64,000 nt of DNA from Ceratobasidium sp. AG-K (taxonomy: Eukaryota > Basidiomycota > Agaricomycetes > Cantharellales > Ceratobasidiaceae): contig JAWNGF010000006.1 of assembly GCA_037039685.1 (NCBI GenBank), forward strand, positions 1,054,001-1,118,000, in the 5' to 3' direction. Made by a program: the position numbers and the translations under genes. This document shows, one piece after another, positions 11,401 to 22,763 of this stretch. Below the pieces are notes generated by a model, which saw only the letters and a program-made list of their open reading frames with translations, was not told the DNA's origin and made no database searches. Positions within the stretch are counted from its first letter, which is position 1. Every line of letters starts with the position of its first letter.

Positions 11401-13303
11401 CGCCGCCCTGAGTACCGCTACGTAGAGGGTGTCTATCGCCGCATACTGCGAGGTCGAGACCCACGTCATCGAAAGCACGGATTGAAGGCGCCGCCTTGGG
11501 TTGGAGTGGGTTTTTTTGGGTTGGATATATCGCACCAGAGTGGCGGCATAGATGAATAGCGTTCCCGCCCGGTCTACAAGCTGCTGGATTTCGGTATTGA
11601 CGGGTGACATCGGTGCCAGCTCGGCTTGTAGGTAGAGTTCGATGTCCGCCTGGACTAGCGACTTTTCAACCTCGTGCAGGTGCAGAACATCCCGGCGTGC
11701 TTGGTCGCGCGACGTCATTCGATCGTATATCTCCGGCTCGGGTCGACTGGTCACAAAAAACTTGAGTGGAAGACTGGTCGCGCTCGTCAAAAGCATGGAC
11801 AGTAGCTCTTCGACCGCATCCATATTGTCACATTCGTCCAACGCATCGATCACCACGACGCGACGGCTCGGTGCCTCCTCCATCTTCAACAGTGGTTCCT
11901 TCAAGAGCCGGTCAAACTGCACCCTCATGTTCGCCGTGCCAGTATCGGGATGATCTTCAAGCGATTTGCACAGGGCTGTTCGGAACGGGATGGAGTAGCG
12001 AGCGAGTTGGTATGCAATCGTAGGTATGATTCGGTTGACCGCCCGGCACTCGGGCATGGTGCGAGTACAGAAAAAGCTACCCGCGAGCTGCTCGCGCTTG
12101 TCCAGCGAATCGGAGAATGTGCATGCGATCGTGGTCTTGCCCGTTCCGGCCATGCCGTTCATCCAGTAGATGTCTGCTTGGGTGAGATTGCACGACCAGT
12201 CATCTAGACCGGACAAGATTTTGGTTCGGGTGTTGGCGGTGCAGGTGCGTCGGCTAATGGAAGTGGATAGGATGGAATTGTAGGTGGCAAGATGGACTGG
12301 GGATAGTCTGTCAAGTAGGGAATTCTGTGTGACGAACGCGATATATTATCATCATGAACGTCTGCCTATTGTGAACTCACCGTAGTTAGGTCGTTTACAG
12401 CCTTCCACATATTCAGGCTCGCGTCAGCCTGTAGGCGAGTGTAAGTGAGATGGTTGGGCGGCGTAATATACGTACCTGAAGCTCTTGGAAAAGCCGCCCG
12501 ATCCGGCGGTAGCACTTGCTCAGCTGCTCCTCTTCGGCAGTTGCCCCCAACACTCTCCAACCCGGCCCTCGGTTCCTCCTGCCTGCGATTATCCTCAATT
12601 GTTCTTCAATGCCTCTGCGTGGATCATTAGACAGGTATCAACAGGTCAAACGAGCATCGTGCTTACTGTGCAACATTCGCAATGGTCTCGGACATCCATG
12701 TGGAGTTGGACTGATCCATATGCCGTACCATCAGGTTAGACAGTCGGGTGAGCTCGGACGCCAGCTCCTCGCGTTCGTCATGGTTCTCGGCCAGTTGCTA
12801 ACCACACCTCAATTAGCACTTTGCGGCCAGAATCAAGAAAACTGACACACTTGCATAAGGTCGAGACAGTCGACCATCAAGCCGATGGCTGACTGGACTG
12901 GGGGAAACAACTTGGTGCTTTGGTACAACGCTCGAAGCGAGGTATCAAGCACGGCCCATACTCCAGTAGGTGATGTAGTTTGAGTCGGGTCGAGTGCGGG
13001 TGTGGATGCGGTCGCAGTTTGAATGGGAGGCGAGGTGCTCGGTGCTGGACTCGGTGCACGTGTGGGTGTGGTTGGCACGGGTGTTGATAGTCGAGGCGTG
13101 GCTGGTGCAGGCGCAGGAGTAAGCGTTGCCGTTAACCGAGCATTGTGCTCTAGAATGGGCACGGGGTGTGGAGAAGGCGAGTGAGCGTTGGGCGCCGGAG
13201 CTGGTGTTGTTTGTCCACTCGTTTTAGGCTTGAACACTTTGTCGATCCGGTTGCTGAACGACTTGCGAAAGTCAGACTCAGGTTTTGAGAGCGAGGAACC
13301 CAT
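8463..13303 (-). CDS. NLR1: myristoylation-signal NACHT-WD40 STAND protein
   Basis: Six exons: 13303-12851, 12797-12667, 12614-12476, 12428-12381, 12324-10801 and 10742-8463. They join in phase to 1524 aa over GT-AG introns of 47-58 nt. The start MGSSLSKPES fits N-myristoylation (Gly2, Ser6, Lys7) and is followed by a basic stretch. A Pro/Ser/Thr-rich linker leads to a helical domain (about 110-257). The NACHT domain has a P-loop GMAGTGKTT (about 314-322), Walker B VVVIDALDEC (about 413-422) and a FFVTSRPEPEIY sensor. A helical region follows to about 765. Then come one degenerate, 13 canonical 43-aa WD40 repeats and a C-terminal tail with a last degenerate blade. The family (Podospora HET-E/HET-D-like NWD proteins) works in non-self recognition and cell death. 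The ligand here is unknown. Confidence 0.92.
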
Positions 13304-15620
13304 CGTCGTCGTCGCTCGTGGCTGAGGAGAGGGTCAGCGCCCGGTGCAACGCCGTGCACCATGCCTTTTCCACGTGTAGTCGCACTCTTTGTCGTCCGGT
13401 TGAGGTAATTGATGTGCAATTGCCAATTGCAAGTGGCTTTGAGCTAGTTCTGTGCAGTACCACCTGCTAAATTACTTCCTGATTCACGAGCGATCTTGTC
13501 TCGTCGCTCAAGAGTGAGGATTGTTTCTGATAAATTGAGCGATACACATGTTATTTGGGAGATTGAGTACATGACTGCGAGTCGCAAAGCAGGATCCGAC
13601 AACGGGGTACGGATTCGAACATGCCTCTCTCGGACATACGCCCTCCGCGCCTGACCTCGCCCGAGAGATACACCCAACTAACGCCAGTCGTACGAGACCA
13701 GCTCCTTATCCTTGCCATATTTCGAGCCGGTTCCGTCGTTCACTCATCGGCAAGGACCCAAATAGTATCCGCCCGAGTTTTGTGAACTGGAAGAATCTGC
13801 GCGTGTTTTGGAGAAATCGAAAGCCCTGGAGTGTTTCGTGGGCTGCTGGCGCCACGCCTGACCGCACTAGAACCACGGGGTCGGAATTGAATCTGACGAT
13901 GCGATGCCGGTTAGCAGATTTCTAGACACCTTGCCAAGAACTCAACCTGCCTAATGAGTATGAGGGATGCCGCTCGATATTTAATCCGTTTGGGCCCATC
14001 ACCCGTCTACCGACGAGCTGGGATGAGATTGATGTTGGGAATTACGGTTCGGCGGCACATTTGACCGCGTTTCTTAGTCATCCTCCCGCATGTATCCCGT
14101 TTTTTTCACTCTCGCGCTGTACCTTTTTTCACCACCCATATACATCGTTTTTACCCGTTTTCGTGCGCCTGTGACTGGTTTTCCAACAATTGAGTACTCT
14201 GCCAACACGAGCGCCGAGGGGCTCACATTTACCTCACGCGTTTGTCCAATCCAACTCCCAACCTAGACTACAGAATCCCGTCCTACTAGGGCAAATAATA
14301 TGAACGACGAGATTTCCTCGGATGAAGAAGAGACAAACTGGCGCTAGAGGGAGTTCAAGGTCAGTAAAACCCGGCATTAGCTAAGAGCACCTGGCTCACG
14401 GAGGAGCACAGCATGTCAACCACCAGACCATGGTCGTAGTTCGAGGAGACCATCAGCCAGGGGAGAGAGCTGGAGGGCAGACTCTACGAGTGTCGTCTTC
14501 AGCTCGCGCAGATGCTGGATTGCGCCTGTGTGCCAGCGGGGCTAGGAGCAGGGGCAGATTAAAGGGTTGGCTTATACATCGAGGAAAGCTACATACCAGT
14601 AGTCAGCACGGGAAAGGCTAATTTCTGCTCACCCTGCTTCGACAACCACCAAGCGGCCACAACACTTGATTGACGCCTGAAGTGCCAGAATCGGCGCGAA
14701 TACGACCGAGGTGGTTTCTGCTTCGTGCTAATTCTATCGAGATCGTTGCACGCTGTCAGGAAGTCAGCCACAGTGTGAGTGGCGAGTTAAATGCGTCCAT
14801 ACATAGCACTGCTGTCGAAAAAGGAGAGTGAGTTGCAACGAAATGCTGGGGCGACTACGACGAGGGGATTTCGCATGGCCGAGAGCCGTGAGAGGGGGAG
14901 TGCCCGAGTGTAGTTGAGACGGTAGAGACAGTTCGGGCGAGTTGGCCAACACATCGTGGTTGGGATCGACAAACGCTTGGCACGGGACATGCGCGTCCCT
15001 CATGATCACAGCCACAGGGACGACGGACTGATCGAGGCAAACAAAGCTCGATCAATTGCCACGCACTCTCCCCCACGACCGACGGCCATGCCAGAAAGCG
15101 AGTGCCAGTCCGTTCGCGGTGAGTATCGGAGGAACGGTGAGTACCTATGTTACCTTGAAGCTGACATAGTTGGTCAATGTGAACTGTTGACATTCGCTCA
15201 TTCAATCACGCGATCGACCTTGTTGCACGTCACCCGAAGCCACCAGCCAACACCCTTGACCCTGAGCACGATATGTTCATCGCAGCCCTGGCGCTAAGTC
15301 CCGTGCAATGTGGCACACTGGTGACGCGATGGACTTGGCTTCGGAGTCATTCCTATTCGCTCATGACCTAGCCACGCGAACCCGCCTGGTCTCTGACAGG
15401 CGCCTGATCCGCGTACGTCTCCCGATTCACACCGGTCGCTGCTCAAGGTCCCAGAGATGGTACATCCACCCTCGTTGACAGAGTTGGGCATGGGATATGT
15501 GATGTACACTCGGTCTTATCGTATGGGAGGTGTCTTTCTGTTTGAATCCATAACATTTGGACGCTCGATGAGAATACGGAATGGTTTGAACAAATGATAC
15601 AGTGAAAGGAGGGGAAATGG
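13304..15620. other. Spacer 1 between NLR1 and NLR2 with conserved blocks
   Basis: The 2317 bp have no intact gene I can support. Block a (about 13480-14030 and 14190-14590) aligns with 27760-28720 and, more weakly, 20960-21600. Its plus strand keeps gene-like frames (PTSWDEI, then HGGAQHVNHQTMVV), but there are stops here and the three copies favour different frames. Block b (about 14640-15230) aligns with 21640-22260 and 28760-29390; its minus strand reads VPVAVIMRDAHV, which recurs as VPVAVIIRDA in the other units. Both blocks may be decayed companion genes or conserved untranslated DNA. A 156-bp insertion at 14033-14188 interrupts block a only in this unit. Confidence 0.5.
14033..14188. 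mobile_element. Solo-LTR-like insertion, 156 bp, TSD ATTGA
   Basis: Compared with the homologous site in unit 3 (around 28318-28330), this unit has extra sequence that begins TGTTGGGAA and ends TTTTCCAACA. It is flanked by ATTGA at 14028-14032 and 14189-14193. TG...CA ends with inverted TGTTGG/CCAACA and a 5-bp TSD are the hallmarks of an LTR. No internal region is left, so it is best read as a solo LTR, possibly of a Copia or small TRIM-type element. The empty site in unit 3 shows the insertion came after the duplication. Confidence 0.75.
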
Positions 15621-18600
15621 TTATGGTTGGCAACACTCGGACCAGCGTGGGCCAAGCACCAGCCCGCTATAGTCAGCCAACGCAGTGCCCGCGGGTCCGA
15701 TGACCGTCTGACACCGAAGCTGAGACAGCATGTCTCGTGGCTGCACATCGGGAGGGACCCAGAGCAGTAGCCGACCGTCCGAGGCGGTCACCCACCCGCT
15801 TGTATCAGTCGACGCGTCGTTGGCGACGGACTCTATTGTTTCTGGGTCCGGATGACCTTCGCGCTGCGAACTAGGGTCGGATACGCCTTCGCGTGCGCCC
15901 CACACTCGGATGGTCTGATCATCGGAGCCAGAGACGATGCGGGTGCCGTCGGGCGAGTATGCAACCGAGTAGATATAGTGGGTGTGACCATTGAGCGGAC
16001 CGGCGACGAGTGTGCCGTCCTGTGCGTTCCATACTCGGATGGTTCGATCGTCGGAGCTAGAGACGATGCGAGTGCCATCGGGCGAGTACCCAACCGATTG
16101 GACCCAGTCGGTGTGACCCTCGAACGGACCCGCAACAAGTGCGCCGTCTTTTGCGTTCCATACTCGAATGGTCCTATCGCCGGAGCCAGAAGCGATGCGC
16201 GTGCCGTCGGGTGAATACACAACCGAGTGCACATGGCCGCTGTGACCCTCGAGCGGACCAACATCAACTGAACCGTCTTCCACGTTCCACACTCGAATAG
16301 TTCCATCATCGGAGCCAGAGGCAATGCGAGTTCCGTCGGGCGAGTACACCACCGACCTGACATAGCCGGTGTGACCCGTGAACGGTCCGGATACGAGTGT
16401 GCCATCCTCTGCATCCCATACTCGGATGGTTCGATCCTCGGAGCCGGAGACGATGCGAGTGCCGTCGGGCGAGTACCCAACCGAGAGGACCGAGCCGGTG
16501 TGACCCTCGAGCGGCCCGACAGCCAGTGCGCCGTCATGTGCGTTCCACACCCGGATCGTGCGGTCATCTGAGCCAGAGACGATGCGAGTGCCAGCGGGTG
16601 AGTACGCCACCGAGGTGGCCGAGTTGGTGTGACCCTTGAGTGGCCCGGCAATTAGCGAGCCGTTCTGTGCGTGCCATATTCGGATAGTGTGGTCCCTGGA
16701 GCCAGAAACGATGCGAACGCCATCAGGGGAGTATGCAACCGAGTTGATGGAGTTGGTGTGACTGTCGGACTTCTTGGCGACGGATGTGTCACCCTGCAAG
16801 TCCCAGACCCGAATGGTAGAGTCATAGGAGCCTGAGATGATGCGACTGCCGCCGGGCAAGTATGCCACTGATGCGACTCCGCGGGTGTGGCCCTGGAACG
16901 GACCGGCGATAAGTGTGCCATCCTGTGCATCCCAAACATGGATTGCCTTATCAGAAGAGCCGGAAATGATACGAGTACTATCGGGTGAATATGCAACCCA
17001 CAGGATCGCATGGGTGTGATTGACGAGCGGACCGGCAACAACTGTGCCCTCCTGAGCATTCCATGTTCGGATCGTGTTGTCGTGGGAGCTGGAGACGACA
17101 TGGACGCCATTGGGTGAGTAGGCGACTGACCATACCGCGCTTGTGTGGCCCTCTAGCGGATCGGCGGACGCTGAGCCGCTCTGTGCATCCCATAGTCGGA
17201 CGGTCTGGTCGCCGGAGCCGGAAGCGATCCGAGTGCTGTCGGGCGAGTACGCAATGGCCCAGACCTCCGCGGTGTGTCCCTCCAGCGGCCCAGCGACGAG
17301 TGTCCCATCCTGTGCATTCCATATTCGGATATTTTTGTCCCTTGACGCAGAAGCGATGCGAGTGCCATCAGGTGAGTATGCGACCGATAGTACTGCGTCG
17401 GCATGGCCACGTAGCGGACCCGCGACCATGGTGCCGTTCACCGCATTCCAGATTCGAATGGTGTGATCATCGGAGCCTGACACGATGCGAGCGCCGTCGG
17501 GTGAATACGAGACCGAGTTGATCGCGCTGGTGTGACCCTCGAGTGGGCCTATGGCAAGTACGCCATCGTCCGAGGTCCGAATAGCTAGTGTTCCATTGGC
17601 GCACCCATATGCAATCCGACTACCGCTGGGCGAGGGCGCGATGGTATACACCCCCGCCTCGCCCGCCCAACTGGCAACCATCGCCGTCGCCTTTCCTTCA
17701 AGCGCGCTGCCTGCTACGTCGACGAGTCCCTTCATCCTCTTGTAGTACTGTGTGAACACGAAGCTCGACTTGAGGCAGAATGGAAGCGAGGATAGGTAGA
17801 TGTGCGGAGTGCCTCGTGACACCGGGCTAGTTGCAAAACTTGCTAAGAATTTCCTGGCTTCCTTGACATATCTTGAACTGTCACTGGATGTGGTACCGGC
17901 CTGGAGCAACGAGTTGGACTTAGCTCAGGTCACCGATATAAGTTGAATCGAACCTACCGAAACCCACGACTTGGCCTTGGCGAGGACCTGTAGCCCCGCA
18001 GTAATCCTTTGCTTCAGGTTCATGACCTCCATCCAGAATAGTAACCGGTTCAAGAGAAAGTCATCCAGTTCAGAGTACAACGAGTTAGAGTAGGCCGAGT
18101 TCTTCAGATGATCTGCCCAGTATTGACACGCGTACCACAGTGTGGGTGATACCGCCTTCGTGAGCCTTTCGCAGAGATTTTCGACTTGGCTGTCTGGCAC
18201 AAACGACGACTCCAGCTCGCAGATGTTGAACCGCAGTTGAGCCTTCATCACGTCAAAGCAGTGCCCCGCAAGTCCCTGGCTAAAAGTGGATTGGTCGCAA
18301 TAATACGACTGAGAGCGTGCTTTGTCGAAGATAAAGTCGGGGAAGGACGCGTGCAATGTCGATACGAGTCCATTGGTCACTGAAACATGAAGTACCGCTC
18401 GAAGCCGTTCTAGCGCAGCACGTGTCCGAGTCTCATCTTCCAACCCAGATAGAACAGTGAGCGAATCGACCGAGAGTGGCTCCTGCGCGCATACGACCGT
18501 GTGCAGCACTCGACGAACATCATCCACCTCGGCATCGTCGAGCTCCGTCTTGTCGAGCCCCGCATCAAGTACCGCTATGTAGAGTGCGTCGATCGCCGCA

Positions 18601-20502
18601 TACTGCGAGGTCGAAACCCAGGTCATCGAAAGCACGGATTGGAGGCGCCGATGGGGGTTAGAGTGGAGTTTTTTGGGTTGGATATATCGCACAAGAGTGG
18701 CTGCGTAGATGAATAGCGCTCCCGCCCGTTCCACAAGCTGCTGGATCTCTGCATCGGCGGGTGACATGGGTTTCAGCTCGGCCTGCAGGTAGAGCTCGAT
18801 GTCCGCACGGACGAGCGAGCTTTCGATCTCGTGCAAGTGAAGCACATCGCGGTGTGTTTGGTTGTGCGACATCATTCGATGGTAGATCTCTGGTTCGGGT
18901 CGACTGGTCATAAAGAACCTGAGCGGGAGCCTAACCGCGCTTGCTAAAAGCACAGACAACAGCTCTTCGACCGCTGGTATGTCGTCACACTCGTCCAGAG
19001 CATCGATCACCACAACCCGACGGCTCGGTATCTCATCGATTTTCGACAGTGGCTCCTTCAACAGCCGGTCAAACTGCAGCTTCAGGTTCGCCGTGCCAGT
19101 ATCAGGATGAGCTTCGAGCGACTTGCACAGGGCAGTTCCGAACGGGATGGAGGATCGAGCGAGCTGGTATGCAATCGTAGGTATGATTCGGGTGGCTGCA
19201 CGACACTCGGGCACAGTGCGAGTACAGAAGAAGCTCGCCGCCAGCTGTTCATGTTTGTCTAGCGACTCGGAGAATGTGCATGCGATTGTGGTCTTGCCCG
19301 TTCCGGCCATGCCGTTCATCCAGTAGATGTCCGCTTGGGTGAGATTGCACGACCAGTCATCTAGACCGGACAAGATTTTGGTTCGGGTGTTGGCGGTGCA
19401 GGTGCGTCGGCTAATGGAAGTGGATAGGATGGAATTGTAGGTGGCAAGATGGACTGGTGCTAGTCTGTCAAGTAGGGAGTTCTATGTGATAAACGCTATA
19501 TATTATCATCATGAGCGTCTGCCTATTGCGAACTTACCGCGGTTTGGTCATTTACGGCCTTGGTTTGGTTGTTCACAGCCTTCCACATACTCAGGCTTGC
19601 CTCAGCCTGTCGGGGAGTGTAAGGTCCTTCGCAAGCTGTTCGGACAACTCGATGTATGTACCTGAAGCTCTTGAAAAAGCCGCCCGATCTGGCGGTAGCA
19701 CTTGCTTAGCTGCTCCTCTTCGGCGCTTGCTTCCACCAGCTTCCAACCTGCTCCTCGATTTCTTCTTCCTTCAATGATCTTCACTTGTTCTGCGATGCCC
19801 CTGCGTAAACCATTAGCAAGGCACAAACAAGTCAAACCCGATCCTCACGCTTACCGGGCCGTGTTCTCAAGCACTTCGGACATCTCAGGTGAGTTTGACT
19901 GCTCCATATGTCGTACCATCAGGTTGGAGAGTCGAGCGAGCTCGGATGCCAGCTCCTCGCATTCGTCGTGGTTCTCGGCCAGTCGCTATTCACGCCTCCA
20001 TTAGCGCACTACAGTCAGGATTCACAGATCCACATACCTGCATGAGGTCCAGACAGTCGATCATCAAGCCGACGGCAGACTGAACCGGAGGAAACACCTC
20101 GGTGCTCCTGTGCAACGCGCGAAGCGAGGTATCCAGTACGGCCCATACTCCAGTCGGGGAAGTGGTTTGGGTCAGGTTGGGTGCTAGCGCTGGCGGGGAT
20201 GGAGTTGCTGGCCTGACAGAAGGCGAGATACTGGGTACTGGGCTTGGTACGCATGCAGGAGTGGGAGGTGCAGGTGCAGGTGTTAATAGTTGGGGTGTGG
20301 CCGGTACAGGCGCAGGAGAAAGCGCCGCCGTTGACCCAGCATTGGGATCTGGATTGGGCACGGGGGGCGGAGAGGGCAAGTGCGCGCTAGATGCAGGAGC
20401 TGGTGTCGTTTGTCCACTCTGTCTAGGTTTGATGATCTTGTCCATTCGCTTGCCGACTGACTTGCGGAAACCAGACTCGGGTTTCGAAAGCGGCGAACCC
20501 AT
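15621..20502 (-). CDS. NLR2: myristoylation-signal NACHT-WD40 STAND protein
   Basis: Six exons: 20502-20038, 19985-19855, 19800-19662, 19606-19538, 19481-17958 and 17900-15621, in phase, 1535 aa. The start is MGSPLSKPES, then a basic segment KRMDKIIKPR and a longer Pro-rich linker than NLR1. P-loop GMAGTGKTT, Walker B VVVIDALDEC and the sensor FFMTSRPEPEIY are kept. Exon 4 is 69 nt instead of 48: the segment KAVNDQT is preceded by a near copy KAVNNQT, a 21-nt tandem duplication. WD40: 13 canonical repeats in two halves separated by a GDTSVAKKSDSHT junction. The gene is closest to NLR1 around the P-loop and in the C-terminal tail (VPPDVQPRDMLSQ). Function as for NLR1, inferred from the family. 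Confidence 0.92.
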
Positions 20503-22763
20503 CGTCGTCGTCGCTTGTGGCAGGTGCGAGGGTCAGCACATTCAGCCTAACGCTGCTCGCCATGCCTTTTCCACGTGTCGAGTGTAGGTCTTTGTCGTCC
20601 GGTTGTGGGAGTTGATGTGTAATTGACAATTGCAAGAGGCTTCGAGCTGGTTCTGCACAGTACCGACTGCACCGCCACATTGTCCCCCAATTCACGAGTC
20701 TTCTTGTCTCGTCTCTTCACAGTGAAAGCCATCTCCAGTAAACCCAGGAATACATATTTTACTCAGTCGGATAACTACGGGATCGTTTTTCGCAAAGCAC
20801 TATCCGTCAATCCCGGTGTGCACTAGGTATCCGATCTATTCCCCTCGGTCGTGTTCTCGCCTTGTCCGACAATATCCGAGGGTACACTCTGCCGGTTTCA
20901 ATCCCACTAGACCCATTCCGTATCCTTTCCACACTTTGAGCCCGCTTCATCTTTCACCCATTCGCAGGAATTGAGAGACCAGTCACTGGGCATCTAGCGA
21001 ACAATCTGTGCAGTTTTCCAGGGTTGAATGCACTAGGAGGTCCCGTGAGCTGCCGGCGCCATCTTTGACTGCACTGATACTGGGGGGCGGAATAAGACCC
21101 GACAATGCGATGTGTGTTAACAGATATCCAGCACCCTTGCTGAAAGCTCGACGCACCGAATGAATATGAGGGATTCCACCCGACATGCAATTCATTTGGG
21201 CTCATGATCGGTATACCGACAAACTGGAATGAGACTTAGTATTTCGCCAACACGAGGGCCAAGATACCCACATCAATTCCAGGGGTTTGTCCGATTCAAC
21301 TCCAAGAGTATACTGTGAAATTCCATCCGGCTAGAGCAGATACTCTTAGGCTCGAGATTGTCTCAAAGGGGGGGGGGGAAGCAAACAGCAGAGGAGACTC
21401 ACGTTCAGTAGATATTTCCCACGAACGCCTAGGCCACGGAGGAGCAGGGATTATCAATCACTGGGGCAAGGTCATACTTCAAGCTAACCATCAGCCAGGC
21501 GAGCAACCGCAGGGCATGATGTGCGAGGGTTGTCTTGAGCTTACACGGATGATGGAATACGCCGGTGTGCAAGCAAGGCTAGAAGCACGGATGGATTAAG
21601 GGCTTGGCTTATGTGACGGGGCAGGCGGCGAATACGTACTGGTCAACACGAGAACGACCACCGTCGACTCACATCTGCCTCTGACAACAACTGAGTGGCC
21701 ACAATAACAGTCAATCGACGCCTATAATCCCATAATCGGCACCAATATGACCAAGGTGTTTTCCTTCACGTACTCAAGACTATCGAGATCGCTGCACGCT
21801 GTCTGCACATCAGCTTGAGTGCGAATAGTGGGTTAAATGGTCCTACACATACCAGCACTCTCGAAAAAGGAGAGCAAGTTGCAACGAACATTGAAGCGAC
21901 CACAAAGAGGAGACTTCGTATAGCCGAGAGCCACGAGACTGGGGGGGACTCGGGTGTACTTCAGATTGCAGAGGTGAGTCGGTCGAACAGTCGTGGTAAG
22001 GATGGGCAGAAGGGTGGCGCATGACATGTGCGTCCCTGATGATCACAGCCACAGGGACGAGGAACTGATCGAGACGAACAAGCCTCGAGCAATTTCCCAG
22101 CACTCTTCCACAGTCGACCACCATGCAAGGAAGCGAGTATCGGCCCGTTCGCGCTGCGCATTAAAGTAGCAGTGAGTTGCTATGTGATAGTGAAGCTCAC
22201 TCCGGGGGTAGAGTTCAACTATCGGTATGGTATTCGCTGATTCAATCACGCGATCGACCTGTTTGACGGCGCCCGACGGCACCAGCCAACTCACCTTCGA
22301 CCTTGAGCACGATCAGTCCGTCGGAGACTCGCAGTTGAGAGGCCCAGTCCAGTGCAATGTGGTGTACTGGTGATGGCATGGTCTTGTTCTCGGAGTCATT
22401 CCAACCCGCTTGTGACCCAACCATACGAACCTGCCCGGTCCCCGACAGGCACCTTACACGCGCACGTCGGCCAATTGTAACCGGTTGTTGGTCAGGGTCC
22501 CGGGGATGATGCAGAACCTTGACTGCTGCTGTTGTCCTTCTGCCTGTGCTCGAGTGCGTGTGGCCCCCAGTCAAGGATGCTTGTTCCAATGCCCAGAAGG
22601 CTAGAATATCAGTCGTTGTTGACCAAGTTGGGCAGGGCATATGTAGCTTACACTCGGTCCTACTGTATGGGGCTGTCTGATTGCGTAAATCATTCATATT
22701 TGGGTGATCGACGAGAATACAGGATGGCTGGACTCATGATACGATGAAGCGAAATGGAAATGA
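20503..22763. other. Spacer 2 between NLR2 and NLR3 with diverged conserved blocks
   Basis: The 2261 bp hold the most diverged copy of the two spacer blocks. Block a spans about 20960-21600 and includes a run of ten G at 21371-21380. One plus-strand frame there reads DISHERLGHGGAG and ends MMEYAGVQARLEARMD before a stop, against DISHERLAHGGAQ and MLDRACVPARLKAGTE, in different frames, in unit 3. Block b spans about 21640-22260. I see no intact ORF shared by all copies, so I do not call a gene. The 3' flank of NLR3 fills the last 500 bp. Confidence 0.45.

Noticed and set aside
13600..13700. tRNA-like boxes on the minus strand (TGGCGTTAGTTGG and GTTCGAATCC)
   Set aside because: The acceptor and T stems do not pair, and the copy in unit 3 has lost the B box. 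A CTCTCGG/CCGAGAG inverted repeat is present but does not make a tRNA fold.
14033..14188. Extra sequence in unit 1 as an intron
   Set aside because: It has no GT-AG ends, but has TG...CA ends and a 5-bp TSD.
21371..21380. Run of ten G in spacer 2 as a functional G-quadruplex
   Set aside because: A single run cannot give a four-tract quadruplex by itself, and the other units lack it.
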